Source of the DNA: JAEKNW01 sp963678375
GTDB taxonomy: Bacteria; Cloacimonadota; Cloacimonadia; Cloacimonadales; JAFGVF01
Assembly (NCBI GenBank): GCA_963678375.2
Contig: OY782831.1
Span: forward strand, 1,860,001-1,924,000
Direction of reading: 5' to 3'
DNA: 64,000 nucleotides
Of the stretch, positions 19,101 through 27,782 are shown one piece after another. The notes beneath the pieces are model-generated. The model saw nothing but the letters and a program-made list of their open reading frames with translations. It ran no database searches and had not been told where the DNA came from. Within the stretch, counting starts at the first letter, position 1; the number at the start of each line of letters is the position of its first letter. The position numbers and the translations under genes are program-made.

Positions 19101-20331
19101 TAATGGAGGAAATTTCACTTCTATTGACCAGATTAACAGCTCAAATCATGACTCTAATCAAGATATGACTAACTATACAATAGATATTAGCTCATACGCA
19201 GGTCAAAAAGTAATCTTTAGATTTCAAATGATCTGGGATGAACAAGAAAACTACTACTTTGATATAGATAATATTTTCTTTGGTAATGCTCCGGAAGTTA
19301 CTATTCCTGAAGGAGATTCTTCTACAGATCCTATAGTTTTAACTGATGAAAACATAGAAATTGATTTTACTGACCCAAGTCCTGAAGCTTTCACACTTCA
19401 AATTTTTATGATACCTAGTCAGCCAGCAAACTCATCTGGATTACCTGCTACAATGGATTCTTTCTTAGCTCGTACCTGGAGAGTTATCTCTTCTCTTCCT
19501 AATCCAGGAAACTACAATGTTACATTTGATTTAGCTGGCTTGGCAATAGAGAACTATAATTTAGTAAGATTCTTTAAAAGAGCTAACAGCAGTGAAGAAT
19601 GGGTTGATGTTATTAACTTAGGAGGAAGCTTAAGCTGGAATGGAAGTAAAGTTACTATCTCAGGTTTAGATTCCTTCTCAGAATTTGTTCCAGGTTTAGA
19701 TGAAACACTTCCTGTTACCTTAGCTGCTTTTAACGTTTCTCAAACTCAGAATAAATATGCACAGATCAACTGGGAAACAGCTTCTGAATCAGAAGTATTA
19801 GGTTATCATCTCTTGAGAGCTAATACTCAAGAAGCTGAAAATGCTATAAAAGTAACAAGTACTTTGATTCCTGCAACCAATTCATCTAGTGGTTCCCACT
19901 ATTCATTTATTGATGATGAAGTTGAAATGGATCTTGCCTACTACTATTGGTTGCAAACAACTGATTTAGATGGAAGTTCTGATATGTTTGGTCCAATTAC
20001 ATTAAAAATATCAAGTTCAGAAAATTATGATATTGAAGATTTAGTTCTTGGAACCCAATTGCTTGGTAATTATCCAAATCCATTCAACCCAGCCACTACA
20101 ATTTCTTTCTCAGTTGCTGAAGCTCAACAAGTAACTATTGATATTTATAATATCAAAGGACAGCTAGTAAAAAGGGTCTTTGATGAAAGAATCGAAAATC
20201 CAAATGTTAAGAATAGTGTTGTATGGAATGGGCTGGATAATCAGGGCAAACAAGTAGCTTCAGGAATCTATCTAACTATTATGAAAGCGGGTAAGCAGAC
20301 CTTCAGTAATAAAGTAATTCTTATGAAATAG
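16186..20331 (+). CDS. Secreted M6-family metalloprotease with sorting tail
   Basis: 1381 residues. After a signal peptide (MKLIHKLLFVSIILFMFSPTLLYSAFLRD) comes an M6-type propeptide and peptidase domain with the zinc site H313-E314-x2-H317 in VICHEFFHTLGAPDLYH and a WDLMEGT Met-turn. InhA/M6 peptidases degrade proteins outside the cell. The protease is followed by a MAM-like or jelly-roll region (AWEFTTGGYSNRPG), a fibronectin-type III region, a second jelly-roll near residue 880 and the conserved WETASESEVLGYHLLRA domain. The last 85 residues are the sorting tail (NYPNPFNPATTISF, WNGLDNQGKQVASGIY, VILMK). In an amino-acid fermenter such a protease would feed peptides to the cell. AAGGAG precedes the ATG. 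Confidence 0.93.
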   Translation: MKLIHKLLFVSIILFMFSPTLLYSAFLRDMPVTVSQPNGEILNCFASGDEYHNWLHDAKGFTIIQSPQTGYYVYAEKVGEILVAGNLIAGLSNPKNSNLVPNINISQAKYRSLRESKFTMPETRDAPTTGTINNLVIFIRFSDETEFNKQISTYEGWFNSNASSQKNYFLEASYNQLTVNTTFYPTSSNGYVVSWQDSHPRSYYQPYNSVSNPNGYQDDTESRNREFTLLENAITSVSSSIPESLVIDADNDGRVDNVVFTVKGGSDGWSDLLWPHRWSLWDRYVYLNGKRVYDFNFQLEEFLDSSNVGVICHEFFHTLGAPDLYHYNEEFLSPVGNWDLMEGTTNPPQHMGAYMKYKYGDWITSIPTISADGQYTLNPLTSSTNNCFRINSPNSGSEYFVVEYRKQEGSYESSLPGSGLLIYRINPAYDGNADGPPDEVYIYRPNGTSTVNGSIYSAHYSSNVGRRAINATSNPNPFLTDGSAGGLVLSDIGSADATITFVKGQGLATITWTPNEIQETLPLNTSVSKDIIIGNTGDIALNYTLSKPTNSANVLTEGFEAGSMPSGWSQENVSGENKAWEFTTGGYSNRPGSAYEGTKNARFYNNSYTASVSKLITPSMNLVGAESATLTFYHTQTEWYGDQDELRVYYRTSAAASWNLLATYTESIADWSNRTIELPNLSADYQIAFEATGQYGYGVCLDAIEINKEVVGDFTWLDVNGSDSYTATINPMSPSHTISVGLSADGLTPGDYEAELTITSNANNNPIVTIPVSMNVTGTPPPAAIYISPDNSSVNVNVNGYLEWHGTINADGYKVYLSDDQSFTGVTPYEQSETNYNYLGLDYDTCYYWKVVPFNEVGDSNQDIQVWSFTTISDPSIAMPVFLDFEASSETPAEIVQTNMLITNEHASTSNVISKQIDSYGNNAYIDFQSMNNITANSVINFDYRIVDNSSPWNALNVISDHDYLLAQVSTNNGGNFTSIDQINSSNHDSNQDMTNYTIDISSYAGQKVIFRFQMIWDEQENYYFDIDNIFFGNAPEVTIPEGDSSTDPIVLTDENIEIDFTDPSPEAFTLQIFMIPSQPANSSGLPATMDSFLARTWRVISSLPNPGNYNVTFDLAGLAIENYNLVRFFKRANSSEEWVDVINLGGSLSWNGSKVTISGLDSFSEFVPGLDETLPVTLAAFNVSQTQNKYAQINWETASESEVLGYHLLRANTQEAENAIKVTSTLIPATNSSSGSHYSFIDDEVEMDLAYYYWLQTTDLDGSSDMFGPITLKISSSENYDIEDLVLGTQLLGNYPNPFNPATTISFSVAEAQQVTIDIYNIKGQLVKRVFDERIENPNVKNSVVWNGLDNQGKQVASGIYLTIMKAGKQTFSNKVILMK

Positions 20332-20367
20332 ACTATAATAGTCTATACTTATATACAAGAAATAATA

Positions 20368-20398
20368 TTTAGCCCTGTAATTAGGGCTAAATTTTTTT
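20368..20398 (+). terminator. Terminator after the M6 protease gene
   Basis: TTTAGCCCT pairs with AGGGCTAAA (9-bp perfect stem, 6-base loop), followed by TTTTTTT. Classical intrinsic terminator. Confidence 0.85.
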
Positions 20399-20557
20399 GA
20401 GATTATAAAGACGTATTCCTCTCTTCTTAGTTGATTTAAGCTATTGACCTAACCCCTAGAGTTATTCAAAAGCAATAGAAGATAAAATTATTCTGTGAAA
20501 TGAATAGATTAATAAAAAAACATTTTATCTTTCCAAATGACAGGTCAGATAATTTTC

Positions 20558-20585
20558 TTGACTAAAAAATTGGAATTACTATAAT
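20558..20585 (+). promoter_or_regulatory. Promoter of the giant surface lipoprotein gene
   Basis: TTGACT (20558-20563), a 16-base spacer and a perfect TATAAT (20580-20585), 30 bases before the preferred start codon. Confidence 0.65.
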
Positions 20586-20615
20586 TAGTGTTTAAACATA
20601 TTAATGGAGAAGATT

Positions 20616-23600
20616 ATGAACAAAAAAATTAAAAGTAGAATCTTTTTTGGTTTTTTATTATTACTTATTGGTGTAATAATTACTAGCTGTACAATAACAA
20701 TTTTAGAAGTACATCAGCCAGAAATTGGCTATATTAATAGTAAAATGATATCCACTCTGAGGGCTGATTTCCCACAAAGTATTGGTAGTGGATCTTACAC
20801 CTTATCTATTTTAATGCCAGAAGATTGGTCAATTGAGAATAATCAAGTAGCCTATAACTTTGAAAATACTGAAGGAAGTTATTCATTCACTTATAGTGCT
20901 AACGCAGCTGCAACAATTACAAATACTCAAGAAGCTCCACTAGGCTATGTCTGGTGGTCTGGTATTTCTGAAGTTCATAATCCCAATTCAGACAAAGCTG
21001 AAGCTAACGTTGTTTTCAATACTGGAGCAAATGCTACAGATTTCACTCTCAGATATCATGTTGGTGATTCTCAAGATGATAATCTTTCTGAATATCAATC
21101 AGGTCCTAAAGAAATTAGCTTAGTAAGTCAACCTGCAGCCGATGTCCTTACTGATGGTAGAGTTTTTCCAGCAGTTGAAACCAACCCATGGGATAATCAT
21201 ACTTTTGATGTAATCTATTTTTCGCCAAGTGAAACTATACCTAATAGTGCAGAATTATATTTAGATGATGTGGCTTATCAATTGTTTTTAGTTGCTGGAA
21301 GTGAAAGTAATGGTAAATATGGGGTGGATGTAGATTTCATCTCTGGTGGTCAACATGATTATTATTTTTTATTCGATAACTCACTAAGATACCCTTCGGG
21401 AAATGATAACTTATCTTTAACTATTAATGATATAGGAATATATTCTTTACCTCATACTGAAACATTTGAGAATGATAGTGTTTCTATGGATGATTGGCTT
21501 TCCCAGGGTGATTGGGAAATTTCACAAGTAATGGGTGTTAATGGACAGCCAGAAACAGCTTATCACGGTGATTATATTGCAGGAACAGTACTTTCAGGCG
21601 ATGGGCTAACTACGGTAAATTATACAAACTCCTTTCTCACTTCTCCTGTTTATGATGCTAGGCAGGAGGCTTCAGTATTTCTGAATTTCTACCATAATTC
21701 ACAAATTAATGAGTACTCAAACTTAACAATTAGGATTGAACAAGTTCAAACAGGTTTAACAATTGATAAAGAGATTATCTCAAATTTATATACAAATGGT
21801 TGGGAACAAAAATCTATCAATATTAGTGATGAAGTTGCTGGAAATCTTTTTAGAGTAATATTCCAATTCGCTACTGGAAGTCAAGCTTGCCCTGGAGCAG
21901 CAATTGATGATTTTAGTATAGATGTTTCTGATTTCTTCGATGCTGAAATGAAATTTGTTGAAAATATAACTGTTGCAGACAAGGGTAACTCAGAAGCATT
22001 TATGTTCTCTTTGAAAAATATTGGTTCAGCAAATGATATCTATGATTTAAACATAACTCCAACCCCTGAATTTTCTTATCAATTATTAGAAAATACAGGT
22101 AATGCTACTTGGGCACCTATTAGTTATACAGATATTGAACTTACTCCTTCTCAGGAAATTTCTTTGAAATTACAAGTACAAGTTCCCCTTGATACTCAAT
22201 TACAAGAGGAAGAGATTATTCTCAATCTTTCAAGTGATAACGGGATTATGCAATCACAAGATCTTACTACTAAAGTAAGACCAAATGTTTTAACAAGCCA
22301 AGAATATGGTTATGTGATGTATTCTTCAGATTATTCTGATTTAGCTCAATATGATTGGTTAGCAACTTCCAATGCAAATCTTTTATCTGAAGGTGATTTT
22401 CTTTCTAGAGCTATGTTGCCTTTAGGCTTTTACTTTGATTATTTTGATTCAGTTTATGATAGTATCTATTTAACTCCTTACGGAGGTCTTTCATTTTATA
22501 ACCATGATGACTATTCTGATGTTGAAGAAATTCCTGGAAATGATGGTGTTGATTTACTCTTAGGCCTTTACTTTACAGAGTTAGGGCTAACTTATGGAGG
22601 TAATGGCTACTATGAACAAGCAATAATAGAAAATCAAAATGCTTTTGTACTTACTTTTGAAGATTGCTATACTTTAGAAAATAGATTTGATAGTTTTTCA
22701 GCCCAGATGATTCTCTTTGAGAATGGTGATATTAAATTCCAATACGCTAGTCTTCCTGAAGAATATGAGTTAGGTTATCCACTTGTAGGAATAGAAAACT
22801 ATTCAGGTAATGATGGAATAAAATTCCAAGCTAACTATAATGCATTAAAAGAAAATTACGCACTCTTATTTTCCAGAAATCTTGTAGCTATTAATCCACA
22901 ACCAGAAAACTATTTCCCTGCTTTAGCTTCTACTGACTTATCTTGGGAAACTGTTGGTAACTTCTCTAGTATGAAAATTTACTTAAAAGAAAATGATAGT
23001 CAGTTTAGCGAAGCAGATTTAATTTATAATGGAAATTCAACTACTTCAATTTCTAACAGCCAAATTCCAGCAATGACAATTAATAATAATTATTACTGGA
23101 AAGTTGTAGGGATCACTCAGGAAGCTTATGAATTATCTTCCCCTATCTATCAATTTACTGTAGCAGGAACTTCTCAAGCAAGTGGATATGTTACTGACAG
23201 TTATACTGGTCAACCTATAGAAGGTGTTTTAGTCTCCATTATGGATGTTGATGGTGGAGGTGAGTTCAGAAATTCCCTAGAATCAACATTAACTGATGCA
23301 AATGGTTACTGGGAAATGAGTCTTATGGCTAATACATATTATTTAGAGTTTAGCAAAGATGGTTATACATCTAATACTGGAGTATATTTAAATCTATATG
23401 ATGATCACTCAATTGATGTTGAAATGGATAGACTTTTTGCTCTAAATCCTTCTCCAGCAAATGATAGTATTGATATTAATATCAATACTTCATTAAATTG
23501 GGATAATCCAGAGGGATATAACTATGCTAGAGTTGAGATTTCAGAAAACGAAAATATGGAAGATGCTAGTCAAGTTTATGAGGGACCACTCACTAATTAC

Positions 23601-24995
23601 ATATCATCAGTAAGTATCTTACAAGCAGGAAGGTATTACTATTGGAGAGTCAATCTTTCTATTAATGGTAGTGAAAATATAGCACTTGGACAAGTATGGA
23701 GATTTAGAACCCAGTTCCCTGAATCAATTCCTCAAGCAGATTATGAAGTTGAATACTCAAATTACTATATGGAAAAAGCAACAAGAATTGCATCTGGTTA
23801 TCTCATACCAGGGGGTGAATCAGGAAATAGAGAAAAATTAATGAAAGTAAATAATGAGGGTCAAGTTGTATGGCAACATCATTATGCTATGACAAATAGT
23901 GTTTTCAAGAAAGCTATCAGTTTAGATAATGGTAATTATTTAATTATTCGAAATCAGGATACTGGTTATTTATATGGAGAAGAGACTGGTATTAGTGAAG
24001 TTAATTCTCAAGGCGCGATTGTCTGGAACCAAAGCTATAAATACTATGTCAACTCATCTTATAGCAATGAAGATGTTGATGATGGGATAATTGATTCTGC
24101 TGGTAATATAGTTGTTTGTGGATCTACTGGTTTTGGTAACTGGGATTTTCTCCTTACTAAAGCAGCTTATAATGCAAACTCAGCAATGTGGCAAAGAAGA
24201 TACGGTTTAGAAGATTCACAAGAAAAATGTAACAGCCTTTTTGAAGCATCTGGTGGTGGTTATGTTCTAACTGGATATAGAGCTGGTACAGAAACTTCAA
24301 CAATAGGTAATTCAAGAGTCTTAGTGATAAAAGTAGATAATCAGGGTAACCAAATCTGGGAATATGAAGAAGGATTTGGGCAATCAGGAGATGGTTATTC
24401 TTCTGAAGCCTTTAAATCAATTGAACTCTCAGATGGTTCAATTTTAATTGCTGGTCTTCTATTTGATGAAAGATCAAACTTCCAGTTTAACCAATCTCTT
24501 TTAATTAAAATTTCTCCTCAAGGCCAGAAGTTATGGCATAAAACTTATCCGATTAAGCAGTTCGGTAGAGCTTTAGATTTGGCAGTAGATAACCAAGATA
24601 ATATTTATCTAACTGGTGCTCCAGATGCTATGAAGGTTGACAGTGAGGGAAATATTCTCTGGATTTATGAAGATGATAATGATAATATGGGCTCATATTT
24701 CTCTAGTGTATTTGCTACCGAAGCTGGCTTTACAATAGTTGGTGGTGGTAGAATAGCTATCTTCGGAGAGAATACAATTGGTCCACTAACAATACCGCAG
24801 AATCCAATCATTACTGTTAATGGTGATCAGGTAGAACTTAGTTGGGAAAGCGTTGAGGGGGCTGCTTCTTACAGAATAGAATCTTCAACAGAGCCTGACG
24901 GAAGTTATGGATTAGAAGGGACTTCTACAAGTAATAGTTGGAGTGGATCTTATTCTGGAGAAAGGAAATTCTATAAAATAAGAGCTGAAAACTAA
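20616..24995 (+). CDS. Giant multidomain surface lipoprotein
   Basis: About 1459 residues. I prefer the ATG at 20616 (MNKKIKSRIFFG) over the in-frame ATG at 20604, because GGAGA at 20606-20610 sits at ribosome-binding distance only from the later one. The N-terminus is a lipoprotein signal ending in GVIITSC. Domains recognised by eye: jelly-roll modules of the choice-of-anchor type (FENDSVSMDDWLSQGDW), a carboxypeptidase-regulatory-like module (ASGYVTDSYTGQPIEGVLVS), fibronectin-like modules, and a C-terminal series of WQ-type propeller repeats (GNYLIIRNQDTG, GGYVLTGYRAGT, GSILIAGLLFDE) ending in a last Fn3 module. It lacks the PNPFNP sorting tail. The role is unknown; it may be an adhesin or a polymer-binding surface protein. 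Confidence 0.8.
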   Translation: MNKKIKSRIFFGFLLLLIGVIITSCTITILEVHQPEIGYINSKMISTLRADFPQSIGSGSYTLSILMPEDWSIENNQVAYNFENTEGSYSFTYSANAAATITNTQEAPLGYVWWSGISEVHNPNSDKAEANVVFNTGANATDFTLRYHVGDSQDDNLSEYQSGPKEISLVSQPAADVLTDGRVFPAVETNPWDNHTFDVIYFSPSETIPNSAELYLDDVAYQLFLVAGSESNGKYGVDVDFISGGQHDYYFLFDNSLRYPSGNDNLSLTINDIGIYSLPHTETFENDSVSMDDWLSQGDWEISQVMGVNGQPETAYHGDYIAGTVLSGDGLTTVNYTNSFLTSPVYDARQEASVFLNFYHNSQINEYSNLTIRIEQVQTGLTIDKEIISNLYTNGWEQKSINISDEVAGNLFRVIFQFATGSQACPGAAIDDFSIDVSDFFDAEMKFVENITVADKGNSEAFMFSLKNIGSANDIYDLNITPTPEFSYQLLENTGNATWAPISYTDIELTPSQEISLKLQVQVPLDTQLQEEEIILNLSSDNGIMQSQDLTTKVRPNVLTSQEYGYVMYSSDYSDLAQYDWLATSNANLLSEGDFLSRAMLPLGFYFDYFDSVYDSIYLTPYGGLSFYNHDDYSDVEEIPGNDGVDLLLGLYFTELGLTYGGNGYYEQAIIENQNAFVLTFEDCYTLENRFDSFSAQMILFENGDIKFQYASLPEEYELGYPLVGIENYSGNDGIKFQANYNALKENYALLFSRNLVAINPQPENYFPALASTDLSWETVGNFSSMKIYLKENDSQFSEADLIYNGNSTTSISNSQIPAMTINNNYYWKVVGITQEAYELSSPIYQFTVAGTSQASGYVTDSYTGQPIEGVLVSIMDVDGGGEFRNSLESTLTDANGYWEMSLMANTYYLEFSKDGYTSNTGVYLNLYDDHSIDVEMDRLFALNPSPANDSIDININTSLNWDNPEGYNYARVEISENENMEDASQVYEGPLTNYISSVSILQAGRYYYWRVNLSINGSENIALGQVWRFRTQFPESIPQADYEVEYSNYYMEKATRIASGYLIPGGESGNREKLMKVNNEGQVVWQHHYAMTNSVFKKAISLDNGNYLIIRNQDTGYLYGEETGISEVNSQGAIVWNQSYKYYVNSSYSNEDVDDGIIDSAGNIVVCGSTGFGNWDFLLTKAAYNANSAMWQRRYGLEDSQEKCNSLFEASGGGYVLTGYRAGTETSTIGNSRVLVIKVDNQGNQIWEYEEGFGQSGDGYSSEAFKSIELSDGSILIAGLLFDERSNFQFNQSLLIKISPQGQKLWHKTYPIKQFGRALDLAVDNQDNIYLTGAPDAMKVDSEGNILWIYEDDNDNMGSYFSSVFATEAGFTIVGGGRIAIFGENTIGPLTIPQNPIITVNGDQVELSWESVEGAASYRIESSTEPDGSYGLEGTSTSNSWSGSYSGERKFYKIRAEN

Positions 24996-25017
24996 AAAAT
25001 AAGTCACATTATAAATC

Positions 25018-25045
25018 GAGGACTCTTGTTCAAGAGTCCTCTTTT
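25018..25045 (+). terminator. Terminator after the giant lipoprotein gene
   Basis: GAGGACTCTTG pairs perfectly with CAAGAGTCCTC (11-bp stem, two-base apex), followed by TTTT. Confidence 0.85.
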
Positions 25046-25140
25046 ATAATAATAGAGCCTAATTGCTAACAAGAAAATAACAAAATTTAAGTAAAAAATT
25101 ATTTGGAATTAGGATAAAAAGCACTACTATATATATAAAT

Positions 25141-25155
25141 TTAGAATAATTCTAA
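25141..25155. promoter_or_regulatory. Per-box-like operator before the perR-like gene
   Basis: TTAGAATAATTCTAA is a perfect 7-1-7 inverted repeat, differing from the Bacillus Per box consensus TTATAATNATTATAA at one symmetric position. It lies 34 bases before the start codon of a Fur/PerR-family gene, which suggests autoregulation and perhaps control of the oxygen-defence genes downstream. The match was made by eye. Confidence 0.65.
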
Positions 25156-25188
25156 TATTGTTTATAAAGTTAGGATAAAAGAGGAAAA

Positions 25189-25596
25189 ATGAAAGATTAT
25201 ACTAAAATACTGAGAGATAAAAAAATATCTCCTTCCATTCAAAGAATAAAGATACTAGAATTTCTTGATAAACACAGAAGTCACCCGACAGTAGATGAGA
25301 TATTCACATCTTTGATTCCCGTTATCCCTACTTTATCTAAGATGACTATATACAATACCTTAAAAATATTTTCAGCAAAAGGACTTATTAAGTCAATACC
25401 TAATAGCGAGAATGTTGGTCATTATGATTTCAATGTAGCTCCCCATTCACATTTTAAATGTAGAAAATGTAAGAAAGTCTATGATATTGATGTAGATTTA
25501 GGAGTTACAATCGATACGGATATTGATGGTTATAAAGTTGATGAATATAACTTAATATTAGAAGGTACTTGCAAAAATTGTAACGAGAAAGATTAA
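25189..25596 (+). CDS. perR: Fur-family peroxide regulator, PerR-like
   Basis: 135 residues, the size of PerR/Fur proteins. The N-terminal winged helix (ISPSIQRIKILEFL, HPTVDEIF, LSKMTIYNTLKIFSAKGLI) binds DNA. The C-terminal part has the regulatory metal region HYDFNVAPHSHFKCRKC and a second CKNC pair that forms the structural zinc site. PerR senses peroxide by metal-catalysed histidine oxidation. The Per-box-like palindrome upstream and the neighbouring FprA, ferritin, rubredoxin, rubrerythrin and peroxiredoxin genes support PerR rather than Fur, though the metal-site residues alone cannot decide this. GAGGAAAA precedes the ATG. Confidence 0.85.
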   Translation: MKDYTKILRDKKISPSIQRIKILEFLDKHRSHPTVDEIFTSLIPVIPTLSKMTIYNTLKIFSAKGLIKSIPNSENVGHYDFNVAPHSHFKCRKCKKVYDIDVDLGVTIDTDIDGYKVDEYNLILEGTCKNCNEKD

Positions 25597-25653
25597 TAAA
25601 ATTATAATAAAAAAAATAAAATCAAACAATTGACTTTGTTTTGAGGAGTGTGA

Positions 25654-26838
25654 ATGAAGCCTGTTAAGATTAAAGAAAATGTATATTGGGTTGGTGGTGT
25701 TGATTGGGATTTAAGAAATTTCCATGGCTATTTAACTCAAAGAGGTTCAACCTATAACTCATATTTAATTATTGATGAAAAGATTACTCTAATTGACGGT
25801 GTTAAACATTATTTATTCCCTGAACTGATTGAAAGAATATCAGAAATAGTTGATCCTGCAAAAATAGATTATATTATACATAATCATGTTGAAATGGATC
25901 ACTCTGGATCCTTGCCTCAGATGCTTAAAGTTGCAAAGAATGCTAAGATTTTTGCTTCACCAAATGGAGAAAAAGGACTCAAAGCTCATTATGGTGAAGA
26001 TATAGACATAAATGTTGTTAAAACAGGAGATACATTAAATATTGGTAAAAGAGAACTATGTTTTGTTCTTACACCTATGGTCCATTGGCCAGATAATATG
26101 GTTACTTGGAGTGCGGAAGATAAAATTCTATTCTCAAATGATTCTTTTGGTCAACACATTGCTTCATCAGTACATTTTGATGATGAGTACCCTATGAATA
26201 CTGTCTTTGATGAAGCACAAAAATACTATGCAAATATTGTTCTTCCTTATGGAGTACAAGTTCAAAAAGCAATGGCTACAGTTAAAGAGTTACAGCCTGA
26301 AGTTATTGCCCCTAGTCATGGTTTGATTTGGCGAAAATATATTCCTGAAATAATGAGCAAATATGACAAATGGGCTTCTAATAATGCTGACGAAAGAGCT
26401 GTAATAATTTATGATACTATGTGGGGGTCTACCCAAAAACTAGCAAATGCTATTGCTAGGGGCTTCGAACATAGTGATGTCCCTTTCCAAATGTTTAATC
26501 TTCAGTACAATCATATTTCAGATATTATGACAGAGTTAGTGGAGGCTAAATACATTTGTGTAGGTTCACCAACCTTAAACAATAATATATTACCAACTAA
26601 TGCATCTTTCTTAACTTATCTAAAAGGTCTTGCACCTAAAAATAGAGTTGCTTTAGCATTTGGTTCTTATGGTTGGGGAGGACAGAGTATTGGTATAGTT
26701 CGTCAAGATTTAGAAAAGTGTAAATTCAAAATGTGGGATGATATAAAACATCAGTACATACCATCTCAAAAATATCTAGAAAATGTAACTGAAACTATAA
26801 TGAACAACCTAAAAGAAGAGAGGAAAAAAAATGATTAA
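25654..26838 (+). CDS. fprA: A-type flavodiiron protein (rubredoxin:oxygen oxidoreductase)
   Basis: 394 residues. The N-terminal metallo-beta-lactamase domain carries the diiron motif H-x-E-x-D-H in IIHNHVEMDHSGSLPQ, with further ligands in MVHWPDNM and SNDSFGQH and in APSHGLIWR. The C-terminal flavodoxin domain (about residues 250-394) has the FMN loop IIYDTMWGSTQKLANAI and FGSYGWGGQ. These enzymes reduce oxygen to water (or NO to N2O) with electrons from rubredoxin, and rubredoxin is encoded two genes downstream. GAGGAGTGTGA precedes the ATG. The stop overlaps the start of the ferritin gene by eight bases, so they are translationally coupled. Confidence 0.95.
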   Translation: MKPVKIKENVYWVGGVDWDLRNFHGYLTQRGSTYNSYLIIDEKITLIDGVKHYLFPELIERISEIVDPAKIDYIIHNHVEMDHSGSLPQMLKVAKNAKIFASPNGEKGLKAHYGEDIDINVVKTGDTLNIGKRELCFVLTPMVHWPDNMVTWSAEDKILFSNDSFGQHIASSVHFDDEYPMNTVFDEAQKYYANIVLPYGVQVQKAMATVKELQPEVIAPSHGLIWRKYIPEIMSKYDKWASNNADERAVIIYDTMWGSTQKLANAIARGFEHSDVPFQMFNLQYNHISDIMTELVEAKYICVGSPTLNNNILPTNASFLTYLKGLAPKNRVALAFGSYGWGGQSIGIVRQDLEKCKFKMWDDIKHQYIPSQKYLENVTETIMNNLKEERKKND

Positions 26839-27346
26839 GAAGAGATTAGTTGAAGAAATTAATGCACAAATTAATAGAGAACTAAATTCAGAATATATAT
26901 ATTTAGACATGGCGACGTATTTTGAAAAAGAAGGCTTGACAGGATTTGCTCAATTCTTCAAGATTCAAGTGCAAGAAGAAAGATTCCATGCAATGAAATT
27001 TTATCAGTATTTAGCTGATAGAGATGGGGATATTCTATTAAAAGAATTAGCAAATCCTCATCATGAATATAAATCACCAATGGAAGTCTTTGAAAAAGCT
27101 TATGCCCATGAACAGTATATCACTAAATCAATAAATGATTTGATGGCTATTGCTATCGAAGAAAAAGATTATGCAACAGTCAGCTTATTAAACTGGTTTG
27201 TAGATGAGCAAGTTGAAGAAGAAGCTACAATGAGTGAAATTATTGATAAGCTTAAATTGATTGAAGGCTCTGGACGTGGACATGGCTTGATGATGTTAGA
27301 TAAAGAACTTGGTGCAAGAACTTTTACACCACCAACAAATGAATAA
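26831..27346 (+). CDS. ftn: Non-heme ferritin
   Basis: 171 residues, typical of bacterial FtnA-type ferritins. The four-helix bundle shows the ferroxidase ligands in NRELNSEYIYLDMATYFE and VQEERFHAMKFYQYL, and the later helices in NDLMAIAIEEKDYATVSLLNWFVDEQVEEEATM. It oxidises and stores iron, which limits Fenton chemistry. It starts inside the last codons of fprA. A short tail (GHGLMMLDKELGARTFTPP) follows the helices. Confidence 0.95.
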   Translation: MIKKRLVEEINAQINRELNSEYIYLDMATYFEKEGLTGFAQFFKIQVQEERFHAMKFYQYLADRDGDILLKELANPHHEYKSPMEVFEKAYAHEQYITKSINDLMAIAIEEKDYATVSLLNWFVDEQVEEEATMSEIIDKLKLIEGSGRGHGLMMLDKELGARTFTPPTNE

Positions 27347-27385
27347 AAAAGCTTAAAGCAAAAAATAAATAAGGAGAATTATACT

Positions 27386-27526
27386 ATGGAAAAATACGAA
27401 TGCTTAGCATGTGGATACATTTACGATCCAGCAGAAAACAACAACGTCGCATTTGAAGATTTACCTGAAGATTGGACATGTCCTCTTTGCGGTGTTGGCA
27501 AAGATATGTTCCAAGTAGTAGAATAA
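27386..27526 (+). CDS. Rubredoxin
   Basis: 46 residues translated directly from the sequence; this is shorter than usual ORF cut-offs. ECLACGYIYDP and WTCPLCGVGKDMF give the two Cys-x2-Cys pairs that hold a single iron. AAGGAGAATTATACT stands before the ATG at 27386. It is slightly shorter than the usual 52-54 residues, with the loop between the cysteine pairs trimmed (PAENNNVAFEDLPED). It is the probable electron donor to FprA and to the rubrerythrin-like protein. A strong terminator follows at once. Confidence 0.93.
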   Translation: MEKYECLACGYIYDPAENNNVAFEDLPEDWTCPLCGVGKDMFQVVE

Positions 27527-27536
27527 TTATAAGATA

Positions 27537-27570
27537 GAAGGGTTGGTAACAACCCTTCTTTTTACTTTTT
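27537..27570 (+). terminator. Terminator between the two rubredoxin-like genes
   Basis: GAAGGGTTG pairs with CAACCCTTC around gtaa (9-bp stem), followed by TTTTTACTTTTT. It lies only seven bases before the ATG of the second rubredoxin-like gene, so that gene depends on read-through or on its own start signal. Confidence 0.8.
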
Positions 27571-27576
27571 GATAAG

Positions 27577-27762
27577 ATGGATAAATACGAATGTGTGGCT
27601 TGTGGTTATATTTATGACCCTCAAGAACATCATAATATAGATTTTTCACTCCTTCCTGAAACTTTTACCTGCCCTAATTGTGGGGCCCAAATAGAAATGT
27701 TTCATAAGGTAGTGGTCTTTGACAAAGAACATGCCCCATTCGATTTTACTAACAATAAATAA
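27577..27762 (+). CDS. Second rubredoxin-like protein, divergent
   Basis: 61 residues. ECVACGYIYDPQEHHN and FTCPNCGAQIEMFHKV keep both Cys-x2-Cys pairs, so a mononuclear iron site is likely. It differs from the first rubredoxin in its histidine-containing loop, in lacking the usual tryptophan before the second pair (TFTCP instead of TWTCP), and in a 15-residue C-terminal extension. It is probably a paralogue from tandem duplication. No ribosome binding site is visible: the terminator's T tract runs almost to the ATG. GAGGAGATATTA after its stop belongs to the next gene. Specialisation toward the rubrerythrin-like protein downstream is possible. Confidence 0.8.
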   Translation: MDKYECVACGYIYDPQEHHNIDFSLLPETFTCPNCGAQIEMFHKVVVFDKEHAPFDFTNNK

Positions 27763-27782
27763 TAAACTCAGAGGAGATATTA

